From positions 186,001-250,000 of the forward strand of contig NZ_BPQG01000006.1 of assembly GCF_022179125.1 (NCBI RefSeq): a stretch of 64,000 nucleotides of DNA, in the 5' to 3' direction. Of this stretch, positions 17,871 to 26,873 are shown piece after piece; the first letter of the stretch is position 1; every line of letters starts with the position of its first letter. The DNA comes from Methylobacterium cerastii. Its GTDB lineage: Bacteria > Pseudomonadota > Alphaproteobacteria > Rhizobiales > Beijerinckiaceae. Under the pieces are notes generated by a model. It did not search any database and was not told where the DNA came from. It saw nothing but the letters and a program-made list of their open reading frames with translations. The position numbers were made by a program, and so were the translations under genes.

Positions 17871-18742
17871 GCCGCAGTCTCGCGCTGTTCGGTGGAGGCC
17901 GAGTGGTGATGTCCATGCCCATGCCCGTGCTCGTGGGCATGGGCGTGGTCGTGCCCGCCTCCCGGTGCGTCGAGCCCCGCCGCGGCGTGAGCGTGGTCGT
18001 GGGCGCAGATCGCGGCATCCTCGTCCCAGGCCTCCGACAGGCGGGTGGCGCGGGCGAGGTTCTGCGGCGACAGCACCGACGCGGTCGCGCCCCAGGCCAC
18101 CGGCTCGCGGGCGAGCAGCAGGGTTTTTGGGAAATGCGCACGCACCTGCGCCAGGTCGTGCAGGGCCGCGACGATGGTCCGGCCCTCGCCGTGCCAGGTG
18201 CGGATCAGCGCGATCAGGTCGTCGGTGGTGCGTGCGTCGACCCCGGTGAAGGGTTCGTCGAGGAGGATCACCTGCGCGTCCTGCAGGATCAGGCGGGCGA
18301 ACAGCGCCCGCTGGAACTGCCCCCCAGAGAGCGTCCCGATCGGGCGCGCCTCGAAGCCGGACAGGCCGACGGCCTCGAGCGCCCGCTGGACGGCGCCGCG
18401 ATGGCCGAGCAGGCTGCGCCAAGCGCCGGAGCGCCGCCACAGGCCCATGCTGGCGAGATCGAGGACACTCAAGGGGAAGCTGCGATCGATCTCGTCGGCC
18501 TGCGGCAGGTAGGCGAGGGTGCGCGCCGGCATGCCACGCAGGATCTGCCCGTCGAGGCTCGGGATGTCGCCGATCAGCCCCTTGAGCAGGGTCGACTTCC
18601 CGGCGCCGTTGGGTCCGACCAGGGCGAGCAGGTCGCCGCGGCGGATGGTGCCGTCGAGGTGATGCACCGCCGGATGCCGGTCGTAGCCGAGCGTCAGGCA
18701 GTTCAAGCGGATGTCGCCGGGGGTCGGCGCGCCCGCACTCAT
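17867..18742 (-). CDS. znuC: Zinc ABC transporter ATPase with histidine-rich tail (ZnuC type)
   Basis: 291 residues from the ATG at 18742. Walker A GPNGAGKST, signature LSGGQFQRA and Walker B VILLDEPFTG are all present, as is the H-loop His in ALHDLAQ. The last 45 or so residues form a tail with about a dozen histidines in His-Asp/Ala/Gly-His repeats, typical of zinc-binding extensions and supporting zinc as the substrate. An upstream reading frame ending in ATGA overlap with this start may encode a leader or small membrane peptide. Confidence 0.9.
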   Translation of the reverse strand: MSAGAPTPGDIRLNCLTLGYDRHPAVHHLDGTIRRGDLLALVGPNGAGKSTLLKGLIGDIPSLDGQILRGMPARTLAYLPQADEIDRSFPLSVLDLASMGLWRRSGAWRSLLGHRGAVQRALEAVGLSGFEARPIGTLSGGQFQRALFARLILQDAQVILLDEPFTGVDARTTDDLIALIRTWHGEGRTIVAALHDLAQVRAHFPKTLLLAREPVAWGATASVLSPQNLARATRLSEAWDEDAAICAHDHAHAAAGLDAPGGGHDHAHAHEHGHGHGHHHSASTEQRETAA

Positions 18743-18953
18743 GTGCCGAGCGTCCAGGCGATCGCCAGCCACAGCGGCCCGGCGAGCGCGGCGGCCAGGC
18801 CGAGGCGGAACGCCAAGCCGCTGTGGAACAGCGACGCGGACGAGGAAGCCGGCGGGCGTGATCTGGGTCTCAAGGGAGGCGATCTTGATCGAGGGGCGCG
18901 AAGGCCGGGCGTCGATCCGTTGCCCGGACCGGGTGCGCGGCCTATAATCTCCG

Positions 18954-18970
18954 GTGATACACTGTAACAC
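18954..18970. promoter_or_regulatory. Putative Zur operator
   Basis: GTGATACACTGTAACAC is a 17-base inverted repeat with a single mismatch (arms GTGATACA and TGTAACAC). It lies between znuC and the divergent Fur/Zur-family gene, 53 bases before the latter. Fur-family zinc regulators bind such palindromes in divergent znu promoters. Binding is inferred. Confidence 0.65.
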
Positions 18971-19022
18971 CGGCAGCGTTCAATCGCGGTCGGGACGCCA
19001 AGGCTGGGACGCAAGGAGCGGA

Positions 19023-19523
19023 ATGCACGACCACGCCGGGCACGAGGGAGGCGCGTGCGGGGCCGACCACGCCGCCGCGACCATGGCGCGTGCCGAGAAG
19101 CTCTGCCGCGACCGCAGCCTGCACTTCACCAAGCTGCGCCACGACGTGCTCCAGGCCGTCGCCGAGACCGGCAAGCCGATGGGGGCCTACGACATCGCCG
19201 AGCGCCTCAGCGGGCCCGAGCGCCGGGTGGCGGCGGTGTCGGTCTATCGCGCGCTCGACTTCCTCACCGAGAACGGCCTCGTCCACCGCATCGCCAGCCG
19301 CAACGCGTTCGTCTCCTGCGCGCACGAGCACGGCGCCGGGGAGGGGCTGGTGTTCCTGATCTGCCGAAGCTGCGGCGGCATCGACGAGACCACGTCGCCG
19401 GAGATCGAAGCCGGGCTCGGCCGCACCCTGGAGCGGGCAGGCTTCCGCCCCGCGAGCCGCATCCTCGAAGTCGAGGGCGAGTGCGGCGCCTGCCATGGGC
19501 GACAGGGCGACGACGCGCATTGA
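19023..19523 (+). CDS. zur: Fur-family transcriptional regulator, probably Zur
   Basis: 166 residues from the ATG at 19023, preceded by a good AAGGAG. Winged-helix N-terminal domain (FTKLRHDVLQAV, VSVYRALDFL) followed by a dimerisation domain with CRSCGG and a C-terminal CGACHG, which can form the structural zinc site. A His/Cys-rich N-terminus (HDHAGHEGGACGADH) may add metal binding. Divergence from znuCB with a shared palindrome indicates zinc-dependent repression of uptake; iron or peroxide regulation is less likely. Confidence 0.85.
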   Translation: MHDHAGHEGGACGADHAAATMARAEKLCRDRSLHFTKLRHDVLQAVAETGKPMGAYDIAERLSGPERRVAAVSVYRALDFLTENGLVHRIASRNAFVSCAHEHGAGEGLVFLICRSCGGIDETTSPEIEAGLGRTLERAGFRPASRILEVEGECGACHGRQGDDAH

Positions 19524-19570
19524 GGGAGACGGCCGGCGGCGGACGATGCGCTCCCTTCCCACCCACCACC

Positions 19571-19677
19571 TCATCCTGAGGTGCCGCGTCACCGGCCTCG
19601 AAGGAGGTCTGCAGAACGCGCACGATCCCTGGAGGGCTCCTTCGAGGCTTCCGCTTCTCGTCCGCACCTCAGGATGA
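19571..19677. repeat. Nested inverted-repeat intergenic element
   Basis: Two perfect nested inverted repeats: outer arms TCATCCTGAGGTGC (19571-19584) and its reverse complement at 19664-19677; inner arms CCTCGAAGGAG (19596-19606) and its complement at 19637-19647. This kind of CATCCTGAGG/CCTCGAAGGA palindrome is known as a dispersed intergenic repeat in Hyphomicrobiales. It lies between the convergent zur and sugar transferase genes, so it may also act in transcription termination. Confidence 0.75.
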
Positions 19678-19742
19678 CGTGGATGGTAGGATCAGCCGCC
19701 TGACAGGAGTCAGCGCCGCCGAAAATCAGACCCTGGAAACGC

Positions 19743-21260
19743 TCAGAACGCGTTGCGATAGGCGCGGCGCGAAAACACCGTCTGGAACATGATCTGGATG
19801 TCGAACCAGATCGACCAGTTGTCGATGTAGTGCAGGTCGTGGGTGACCCGGCGCTCCATGTCGAGATCGGTCAGCGTCTCGCCGCGCAGGCCGTTGACCT
19901 GCGCCCAGCCGGTGATGCCCGGGCGGACGTTGTGGCGCCGCGCGTAGAGCGCGATGCGTCGCTCGAAGCTGCGATCGTGGGCGAGCGCGTGCGGCCGCGG
20001 CCCGACGAGCGACATCTCGCCCTTCAGCACGTTGAGGATCTGCGGCAACTCGTCGATGTTGGAGCGGCGCAGGAAGGCGCCGACCCGGGTGATCCGCGAA
20101 TCGTTGCGCGAGGCCTGCTTGAACACCGCGTCGGATTCCACCTTCATGCTGCGGAACTTGAACACGCCGAAGGGCTGCTGGTTGAAGCCGTAGCGCTTCT
20201 GCCGGAAGAACACCGGGCCGGGACTGTCGAGCTTGATCGCAACCGCCACCGCCGCGAGCAGCGGGCTCAGTGCAAAGAGGGCGATGGTGGCGAGCGTCAC
20301 GTCGAGGATGCGCTTGAGCAGAACCTCGGCAATGCTCAGGGGGCGGCGCCCGATGTTGATGCCCGAGAGCCGGCCGACGCGGGAGACTTGCATGTCGGGG
20401 AAGCGGTCGAGCACCGAGCCCGGGCGCAGGTGCAGGGCCGCCGGCACCCGAAGGAACGCGTCGATGCAGCGCTCGACCTCGGCGGTGTCGGCCCAGGGCA
20501 CCAGGATGAAGACGTCGTCGGGTCGCAGGAACCGCACTACGGAGACCGCGAGGTCGAGGTCCTCGGACATCTGGGCGTGGCGGGTCGCCGCGTCGGCCCG
20601 GGTGTCGATTCGGCGGAGGTAGCTCGTGCCGACGACGCGCAGGCCGAGGGAGTCGGCTTCGTTGCTGGCGTAGAAGCGGGCGATGTCGTCCTCGAAGCCG
20701 ACGAGGTGGACGCGGCTGACCGAGCTGGAGGCCGGCGTCACGCCGCGGCGCACGAGGCCGATCATCGCCGCGTGCGCCAGCATCAGCGCCGGCAGGCCGC
20801 AGACGAACAGGGTCAACGCGACGACGCGGGAGACGTCGTTGGTGGTCTTGGTGATGAAGCCCACGACCAGGGCGGCCGCCCACGCGACCAGCCACAGGGC
20901 GGCGCTGCGCTGGAGCGACGCCTTCTGCGCCAGCATCGCCTCGATCGCGTATTCCTCGCGCAGGGCCGAGGTCGAGACGATGACGAAGGCGAGGAGTCCC
21001 GAGAGCTGCAGGCCCCAGCTCGACGACAGCGGCATCACCTCGCCGTTGAGGATGTAGAAGTAGCCGTATTCGATCACCATCGCGGTCAGAACGATCGACA
21101 GCATGTCGATCACCGCCACCGAGGCCGAGATGCCGACGCGGAACGCGTCCCGGCTCCGGCGCGGCAGCAGGGCCGCCCAAACCGTGCGCCGCCGCTCGGC
21201 CGAGGTCGGCAGCGGTTGGAAGGTCTCGGGCAGACGATCTTGAAACATCTGGCGCGCCAT
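19743..21260 (-). CDS. Polyprenyl-phosphate sugar-1-phosphate transferase (WcaJ/PssY-like)
   Basis: 505 residues from the ATG at 21260; a GTG at 21356 would add 32 residues. The N-terminal half has four hydrophobic segments and a CoA-binding-like domain. The C-terminal bacterial sugar transferase domain has FFRQKRYGFN, FKFRSMK, DELPQILNVLKGEMSLVGPRP and RPGITGWAQVNGLRGET. Such enzymes load the first sugar, usually glucose-1-phosphate, onto undecaprenyl phosphate for exopolysaccharide. It lies near exoD, though not in an operon with it. Confidence 0.9.
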   Translation of the reverse strand: MARQMFQDRLPETFQPLPTSAERRRTVWAALLPRRSRDAFRVGISASVAVIDMLSIVLTAMVIEYGYFYILNGEVMPLSSSWGLQLSGLLAFVIVSTSALREEYAIEAMLAQKASLQRSAALWLVAWAAALVVGFITKTTNDVSRVVALTLFVCGLPALMLAHAAMIGLVRRGVTPASSSVSRVHLVGFEDDIARFYASNEADSLGLRVVGTSYLRRIDTRADAATRHAQMSEDLDLAVSVVRFLRPDDVFILVPWADTAEVERCIDAFLRVPAALHLRPGSVLDRFPDMQVSRVGRLSGINIGRRPLSIAEVLLKRILDVTLATIALFALSPLLAAVAVAIKLDSPGPVFFRQKRYGFNQQPFGVFKFRSMKVESDAVFKQASRNDSRITRVGAFLRRSNIDELPQILNVLKGEMSLVGPRPHALAHDRSFERRIALYARRHNVRPGITGWAQVNGLRGETLTDLDMERRVTHDLHYIDNWSIWFDIQIMFQTVFSRRAYRNAF

Positions 21261-21857
21261 GTTCCGAACTGAACCGGACAGTGTCCCGAAACGACGCACA
21301 TCGTGGGTCGCAACGAGCACTCTTGGACGACGGAGCAAGCGTAGGGCCGTGATCACGACGCCCGTGACCTTGCGCTAGACTCTTTCGCCATAAGACGCCG
21401 ACCGGCGCGTCGCAACGTGAGGAAACTACCGAGAAGACCATTTCCCTAAGTTAAGAACGCAAAAGGAAATTGATTATCGTCGTTACCCTACGGATTCGGT
21501 GGGGAATGCGTTTCGCGCTCACGCTTCATATCGTCGTGATGATTTGGAAAACATGACTTCGCAGTAGTCAGCGGCCGCGCGGGTCCGCAAGTCGCGTGAC
21601 GACCCGGCGGCTTCGACGGGGCGCGCAGACTTGCGTGCATAAGGGGATGAGAGCGGACGCCGAGGGCAGGTGAGGCTTCTAGTGAGAGCGGGCTCGACTC
21701 CGTCAAAGCCGTGTTCGAGAGCTTGAAGACTTGGCATCGGCCCCGACGGGCGAGTTCGTCCACCGGCCAGGCACAGTCCAAGCGAAGGCTCGGCTAAATC
21801 GAAGACTTGGCTGCATCGAAGCCCCGGCCCGCGTGCGCGGAGGCCGGGGCCGCGCGA
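21261..21857. other. Gene-poor region
   Basis: About 600 bases without a convincing gene. The stretch near 21430-21490 is AT-rich for this genome and may hold the sugar transferase promoter. Reading frames here lack recognisable motifs and have poor codon usage. Confidence 0.5.
21821..21850 (-). terminator. Possible terminator hairpin
   Basis: GCCCCGGCC at 21821-21829 and GGCCGGGGC at 21842-21850 form a perfect 9-base-pair stem with a 12-base loop, 8 bases downstream of the stop of the heme-monooxygenase-like gene. There is no clean T-run, so the call is tentative. Confidence 0.4.
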
Positions 21858-22196
21858 TCATTCGGCGGCGACGGCGTTCTCGGCTCCGCCGACGGTCTGG
21901 ATGGTCTCGAAGCCCTCGAACTGCGGATGTCCGAGATAGAGCGGCTTCGTCGTCGGCACGCGGCCGTGCGCCTTGCGGAACTGCTCGGAGCGGGTCCAGG
22001 CCTCGAAGTCTGCCTTCGAACGCCAGATCGTGTGCGACGCGTAGAGGATGTGGTCGTCCGCCTCCGGTCCGCGCAGCAGGTGGAACTCGACGAAGCCCTC
22101 CATCTCGCCGAGGTGGCTGTCGCGCCCGAGCCAGACCTGTTCGAAATCGGTAGCGGAGTCCTTAACGACTTTGAAACGATTCATCGCAATGAACAT
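21858..22196 (-). CDS. Antibiotic-biosynthesis-monooxygenase/heme-degrading (IsdG-HmoA-like) protein
   Basis: 112 residues from the Met at 22196 (MFIAMNRF); an upstream start at 22229 is possible but not conserved. The pattern AMNRFKV, FEQVWLGRDSHLGEM, GFVEFHLLRG and SHTIWRSKADFEAWTRS matches the IsdG/HmoA branch of the ABM fold. Some relatives bind heme and open it to release iron. Without nearby heme-uptake genes the role remains probable only. It is transcribed away from the XRE regulator gene. Confidence 0.75.
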   Translation of the reverse strand: MFIAMNRFKVVKDSATDFEQVWLGRDSHLGEMEGFVEFHLLRGPEADDHILYASHTIWRSKADFEAWTRSEQFRKAHGRVPTTKPLYLGHPQFEGFETIQTVGGAENAVAAE

Positions 22197-22603
22197 CAAC
22201 ATCTCCATGATTTGATGGCGTCCGGCCATCGTTCCGAAGTCGGACTGCCGGTCTGCGTAGTTCCCACCCAGGGTTGCGGCCGGACGACGACCGCAAGTCG
22301 AGAACTCACTTACTATAGTTTTAGCGCGGGCATGAGGCGGGTAAGCGCGAACGCGGTGACAACCGCCCTGCTGGAACGATCTAAGCTTGCATTCTCGTTT
22401 AATTCGTGTCCTAGTTGTTTTTGTTGAAGCGCTCGGGTGGGTAGCCCTTCGCCCTCGCCGGGCGTCGGCAGGGCACCGTCAGGCGCGCGCGAGGCAGGTG
22501 GCGGCCTGCGTGACTGGGTGTCAATCGTCCGAGCGGCGGCAGAACCGCGCGAGGATGGCGGTGCGCCCTAAGTTGTGGCCGCGAAACAGGACTGTGTCCG
22601 ACG
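22197..22603. other. Divergent intergenic region
   Basis: About 400 bases between the heme-monooxygenase-like gene and the XRE regulator. It is locally AT-rich (for example ACTATAGTTTTAG near 22313-22325), so promoters for both genes are likely. I found no convincing Fur, Irr or Iron-control-element motif and no gene. Confidence 0.5.
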
Positions 22604-23017
22604 ATGATGCCGAAACAGACCACCGACGTCGACCGCCTCGTCGGGCTCCGCATCACCGCCCTGCGCAAGGCCCGCGGGTTGAGCCAGACGGCGCTCGGCA
22701 CGGCGGTGGGCGTCACCTTCCAGCAGGTGCAGAAATACGAAAAGGGCCAGAACCGTGTCGGCGCCGGGCGCCTGCGCGAGATCGCCCGGCTGCTCGACGT
22801 GCCGGTCTCGGCCTTCTTCGAGGAGAAGGACGAGGGCGCGGCCCCGAAGGAGGACGTGTTCGGCTTCCTCAGCGCGCACGGCGCGATCGAGCTGCTGCGC
22901 GCCTACGCGCTGATCGAGAACGACCAGATGCGCCGCGACGTGCTCGCGATCGTGCGGACGGTGGCCAAGCTCGGTCAGCCGCAAGCCGACGTGGCCGAGG
23001 CCGAAGCCGCCGAGTAA
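22604..23017 (+). CDS. XRE-family HTH transcriptional regulator
   Basis: 137 residues. The N-terminal helix-turn-helix spans about 10-70 (LRKARGLSQTALGTAVGVTF, QVQKYEKGQNRV, LREIARLLDVPVSAFF), typical of the single-domain regulators common in Hyphomicrobiales. The C-terminal half is helical with no known ligand domain. It may regulate itself or the divergent gene; no operator was identified. Confidence 0.88.
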   Translation: MMPKQTTDVDRLVGLRITALRKARGLSQTALGTAVGVTFQQVQKYEKGQNRVGAGRLREIARLLDVPVSAFFEEKDEGAAPKEDVFGFLSAHGAIELLRAYALIENDQMRRDVLAIVRTVAKLGQPQADVAEAEAAE

Positions 23018-23075
23018 CGCGATCTGATGGGCACCACGGGGGCGCGGTCCGCTGCGGCCTGCGCGGCGGTCCGCG

Positions 23076-24392
23076 TCAATCCTCCAGCGCGATCAGGTGG
23101 AAGAACGTGCCGGTGACGCGGCCGCGCCGATGCCCGGCGAAGCCGAGGTCGGTTCCTTCCGCATCCGCGACCCGGCAGAACGCCTCGTCCTCCGCCGGCG
23201 GTGGGGTGAGTTCGGTGGCGTAGTGGAACTCGTGGCCGACGAGGCGCAGCCCGGCCGGCCCCAGCAACCCGTCGCCGATCGGGTGGGCGACGCGGTATCC
23301 GAGATGGAGCTTGCGGGCCTTGTACGAGGTCGCGACCGGCAGCAACCCCGCCATCGGATGCCGGATGCCGGCGGCGTCCTCCAGGCTGTCACCCAGAACC
23401 ATGTAGCCGCCGCACTCGCCGTGCACCGGCCGCGTCTCGGCGAAGGTCCGTAAGCCGTCGCGGAAGGTCGTGGCTGCGGCGATGCGGCCGGCATGCAACT
23501 CCGGATAGCCGCCGGGTAGCCAGCATACGTCGCAGCCGTCGTCCGGCGCTTCGTCGGCGAGCGGCGAGAACGGCACGATTTCGGCGCCTGCCGCCTGCCA
23601 GCCCGCCGCCTGATGCGGGTAGAGGAAGCTGAACGCCGCGTCTGCGGCGACCGCGATGCGCTGGCCGGGCGGGCAGGGGAGGGCGCCCGCGCCGACGGGG
23701 ACCGCACCGCCCGCTGCGGCCAGGATCGCGTCGCAGTCGAGCCCCTCGACGGCGAGGTCGCCGAGGCGGTCGAGGCGGGCGTCGAGGTCGGCGGTCTCGC
23801 GCGCCTGGACGAGCCCGAGATGGCGCTCGGGCAGGACCAGCGACGCGTCCCGCATCAGCGCGCCGAGCACCGGGATGCCGACGCGCTGCAGCCCGGCCTC
23901 GACGAGGCGGCGATGGCGGGCGCTGGCGACCTTGTTCAGCACCACCCCGGCGATCTTGACGCGCCGGTCGTAGAGAGAGCAGCCGAGCGCGATGGCGGCG
24001 GCCGATTGCGCCGCCCCGGAGACGTCGAGCACCAGCAGCACCGGCCAGCCGTAGCGGGCGGCGATGTCGGCGTTCGCCCCCGTGCGGCCCTCGCCGGCGC
24101 GGACGCCGTCGAACAGGCCCATCGACCCTTCCGCCACGACGATGTCGGCATCGCGCACGGCAAAGCCCGCGACCGCGTCGAGGAGGGCCGGCCCCATGGC
24201 GAAGCTGTCGAGGTTCACGCTCGGATGGCCGGTGGCGGCGGCGTGGAAGGCCGGGTCGATGTAGTCCGGCCCGCATTTCACGCCCCGCACGCGCAAGCCG
24301 CGCCGGGCGAGCGCCCGCATCAGCGCGAGCGTCACGGTGGTCTTGCCGGAGCTCGACCGCGGCGCGGCGACGAGGATGCCGGGCACGCTCAT
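23076..24392 (-). CDS. cobB: Cobyrinate (hydrogenobyrinate) a,c-diamide synthase
   Basis: 438 residues from the ATG at 24392, which overlaps the cobM stop. The N-terminal ATP-binding fold has [15 protein letters not shown] and [12 protein letters not shown]. The C-terminal class I glutamine amidotransferase domain has [12 protein letters not shown] with the catalytic Cys, and [13 protein letters not shown] with the His. CobB amidates the a and c side chains of hydrogenobyrinate using glutamine and ATP, just before cobalt insertion. It is the last gene of the minus-strand cob series. Confidence 0.95.
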   Translation of the reverse strand: MSVPGILVAAPRSSSGKTTVTLALMRALARRGLRVRGVKCGPDYIDPAFHAAATGHPSVNLDSFAMGPALLDAVAGFAVRDADIVVAEGSMGLFDGVRAGEGRTGANADIAARYGWPVLLVLDVSGAAQSAAAIALGCSLYDRRVKIAGVVLNKVASARHRRLVEAGLQRVGIPVLGALMRDASLVLPERHLGLVQARETADLDARLDRLGDLAVEGLDCDAILAAAGGAVPVGAGALPCPPGQRIAVAADAAFSFLYPHQAAGWQAAGAEIVPFSPLADEAPDDGCDVCWLPGGYPELHAGRIAAATTFRDGLRTFAETRPVHGECGGYMVLGDSLEDAAGIRHPMAGLLPVATSYKARKLHLGYRVAHPIGDGLLGPAGLRLVGHEFHYATELTPPPAEDEAFCRVADAEGTDLGFAGHRRGRVTGTFFHLIALED

Positions 24393-25183
24393 GCGTTCGA
24401 ATCCTCGGCGTCCACCGTCCCGACCGCGCCGCCGGGCCGGAACCGGCGGTCGTAGTCGGCGGCGTAGAGCGCGCTCTCGCGAAAGTCTTCGGCGCCGAGC
24501 GCCGGCCCGACGAGGATGAGCGCCGTGCGCTCGATGCCCGACCCCGCCACCAGGTCGGCGATCGTCGCCAGCGTGCCCGTGATCACCCGCTCGTCCGGCC
24601 AGGAGGCGCGGAACACCACGGCGGCCGGGCAGGGCGCGCCGTAGAACGGGATCAGCTCGGCGACGACCTTGTCCAGGATGTGGATCGAGAGGTGCAGCGC
24701 GAGGGTCGCGCCGGTGGCGGCGAAGGCGGCCAGCGTCTCGCGCTCCGGCATCGCGCTCGCCCGGCCGGAGGTGCGGGTGAGGACGACCGATTGCGCCACG
24801 CCCGGCACCGTCAGCTCGCGCTTCAAGAGCGCGGCCGCGGCGGAAAACGCCGGAACGCCCGGCGTGACCGTGTAGGGGATGCCGATGCGGTCGAGGCGGC
24901 GCATCTGCTCGGCGAGCGCGCTCCAGATCGAGAGGTCGCCGGAATGCAGCCGGGCCACGTCCTCCCCGCGCGCATGCGCCGCCTCGATCTCGGCGACGAT
25001 CGCATCGAGGTCGAGCGGGGCGGTGTCGACGATCCGCGCGCCGGGCGGGCACCAGCCGAGGATCTCCGGCGCGACCAGCGAGCCGGCATAGAGGCAGACC
25101 GGGCAAGCCGCGATGCGGTCGCGCCCGCGCAACGTGATGAGGTCGGGGGCGCCCGGTCCGGCGCCAATGAAATGGACGGTCAT
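24389..25183 (-). CDS. cobM: Precorrin-4 C11-methyltransferase
   Basis: 264 residues. SAM-dependent uroporphyrin-type methyltransferase fold: [18 protein letters not shown] at the N-terminus, [16 protein letters not shown], and [14 protein letters not shown]. These details, especially SGDLSIW, fit CobM/CbiF. It methylates C11 of precorrin-4. Start and stop overlap neighbours by four bases, giving tight coupling between cobE and cobB. Confidence 0.95.
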   Translation of the reverse strand: MTVHFIGAGPGAPDLITLRGRDRIAACPVCLYAGSLVAPEILGWCPPGARIVDTAPLDLDAIVAEIEAAHARGEDVARLHSGDLSIWSALAEQMRRLDRIGIPYTVTPGVPAFSAAAALLKRELTVPGVAQSVVLTRTSGRASAMPERETLAAFAATGATLALHLSIHILDKVVAELIPFYGAPCPAAVVFRASWPDERVITGTLATIADLVAGSGIERTALILVGPALGAEDFRESALYAADYDRRFRPGGAVGTVDAEDSNA

Positions 25184-25632
25184 GCGGTCGCGATCTGCGC
25201 CGCTCGGGCGCGCTTGGATTCAAGATTCGGGTGTTCGGCGCCCGTCGGCGCCATCGCCGCGAGCGCGCAGGTGACCCGCCCGTCGTCGATGCGGGCGAGG
25301 ACGAGGCGTCCGCCCTCGCCAGCCACCGCCAGGGCGGTCGCCTCGGCCAGCGAGCCGACGCCGCGCGACTGCTCGATCCGGGCCGAGCGCGTCGGCACGC
25401 GCGGATCGACCGAAAGGAGCGCTTCGGGCTCCACCGACGCGGGCACGAGGCCGAAGGCGGCGGCGGCCTCTTGGATCGCCGGCTCGCCGGCGCGGTCGGC
25501 GGCGGTGACTATGGCGACGAGGGCGCCCCCGCACGCGGCCTCGTCGAGGGCGCGGCGGATCAGGGCGACGATCGCTTCGGGGGCGACGCCGTGCCGGAAG
25601 CCGATGCCGGCGACGAGGCGGGGTCCCGTCAC
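25180..25632 (-). CDS. cobE: CobE (CbiG C-terminal domain) cobalamin biosynthesis protein
   Basis: 150 residues with the start at the GTG at 25632, whose GTGA overlap with the cobL stop fits the operon's habit; an ATG at 25650 is an alternative. [18 protein letters not shown] at the start and an Ala-rich remainder with [20 protein letters not shown] match the CobE/CbiG-C family. CobE is needed for efficient aerobic cobalamin synthesis, but its exact reaction is not established. Confidence 0.85.
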   Translation of the reverse strand: MTGPRLVAGIGFRHGVAPEAIVALIRRALDEAACGGALVAIVTAADRAGEPAIQEAAAAFGLVPASVEPEALLSVDPRVPTRSARIEQSRGVGSLAEATALAVAGEGGRLVLARIDDGRVTCALAAMAPTGAEHPNLESKRARAAQIATA

Positions 25633-26873
25633 GGCTTGGTCCAGGCCCATTGCGTCACCGGCATCGCCGCCCGCCATCCGTGCAGACCGCCGACCGGGTC
25701 GGCGCGGGCGATCGACAGCCGCCGCAGCGACCCGCCCTGCGCGGAGAAGGCGGCGAGCAGCACCGCCTCGCCCTCCAGCGTCACCGCGTTGGCCACGAGC
25801 CGGCCGCCGGATCGCAGGGCGGCCAAAGCCGCTGGCAGCACGCCCGGTGCCGAGAGGCCGCCGCCGACGAAGATCGCGTCCGGCGCCGGCAACCCGGCGA
25901 GCGCGTCCGGCGCCGGGCCGTGGACGACGGCCAGTCCCGGCACGCCGAGGGTCTGCGCGTTGCGGGCGATGCGCTCGGCGCGCGCGGGATGGGCCTCGAT
26001 CGCCAGCGTCCGCATGGCGGGATGGCGCAGCATCCATTCGATACCGACCGAGCCGGCGCCGGCGCCGACGTCCCAGAGCAGTTGCCCCGCGAGCGGACGA
26101 AGCGCCGCGAGCGTCACGGCGCGGATCTCGGCCTTGGTCAGCTGCCCGTCGTTCTCGAACCAGCCGTCGTCGAGCCCGGCGGCGAGGCCGACCGCGCGAC
26201 AGCCGGGCTCGCCGACCACCTCGATCGCCAGGGTGTTCAGGGCGTCGATGTCGCCGAGGTCAAAGCCGCGCGCCGGGCTCTCACGCAGGCGCTCGCGCGG
26301 GCCGCCCATGGCCTCGCACACCGTGATCCGCGAGGCGCCGAAGCCGCGTTCCGTCATCAGCGCCGCGACCGCGGCCGGCGTCGTCCCGTCCCAGGACAGG
26401 ACGAGCAGGCGCGCGCCGGGCTGCAGGTGGCGGACGACCTGCGCGAGCGCCCGGCCGTGCAGCGTGACGCAGGCGCATTCGGCGAGCGGCCAGCCGAGGC
26501 GGGCGCAGGCGAGGCTGAAGGCGGAGGGAAGCGGGAAGGCGCGGATCTCGGCGGCCGGTACGATCCGGGCGATCTCGGCGCCGATGCCGTAATGGAACGG
26601 GTCGCCGGTGGCGAGCAGGCAGGTCGGCGTCCCGCGCCGCGCCAGGATGTCGGGATAGGCGTCCGAGATCGGACTCGGCCAGGCGCGCGATTCCGCATCG
26701 AGCCGGCCGGCGAGCGCGAGGTGGCGGCCGCCGCCATAGACCACGCGGGCGCCGTCGAGCGCCGCGGCGGCCGCGGGCGAGAGCCCGGCGCGGCCATCCT
26801 CGCCGATCCCGACGATCGCGAGCCACGGCGCGGGCCTCGACACCGGTTCGGGCCTATCGGACAAGGCGGCCAT
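25629..26873 (-). CDS. cobL: Precorrin-6Y C5,15-methyltransferase (decarboxylating)
   Basis: About 414 residues from an ATG at 26873; a GTG at 26843 is also possible. The N-terminal CbiE-type domain (WLAIVGIGEDG, LATGDPFHYGIG) methylates C5 and C15. The C-terminal CbiT-type domain (LLWDVGAGAGSVGIEWM) decarboxylates and methylates. The fusion is the normal form in the aerobic pathway. The ATG overlaps the start codon of divergent cobK by two bases. Confidence 0.93.
   Translation of the reverse strand: MAALSDRPEPVSRPAPWLAIVGIGEDGRAGLSPAAAAALDGARVVYGGGRHLALAGRLDAESRAWPSPISDAYPDILARRGTPTCLLATGDPFHYGIGAEIARIVPAAEIRAFPLPSAFSLACARLGWPLAECACVTLHGRALAQVVRHLQPGARLLVLSWDGTTPAAVAALMTERGFGASRITVCEAMGGPRERLRESPARGFDLGDIDALNTLAIEVVGEPGCRAVGLAAGLDDGWFENDGQLTKAEIRAVTLAALRPLAGQLLWDVGAGAGSVGIEWMLRHPAMRTLAIEAHPARAERIARNAQTLGVPGLAVVHGPAPDALAGLPAPDAIFVGGGLSAPGVLPAALAALRSGGRLVANAVTLEGEAVLLAAFSAQGGSLRRLSIARADPVGGLHGWRAAMPVTQWAWTKP

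Noticed and set aside
21488-21781. A 97-residue minus-strand frame in the gene-poor region
   Set aside because: Atypical composition, no motifs and no supporting ribosome site.
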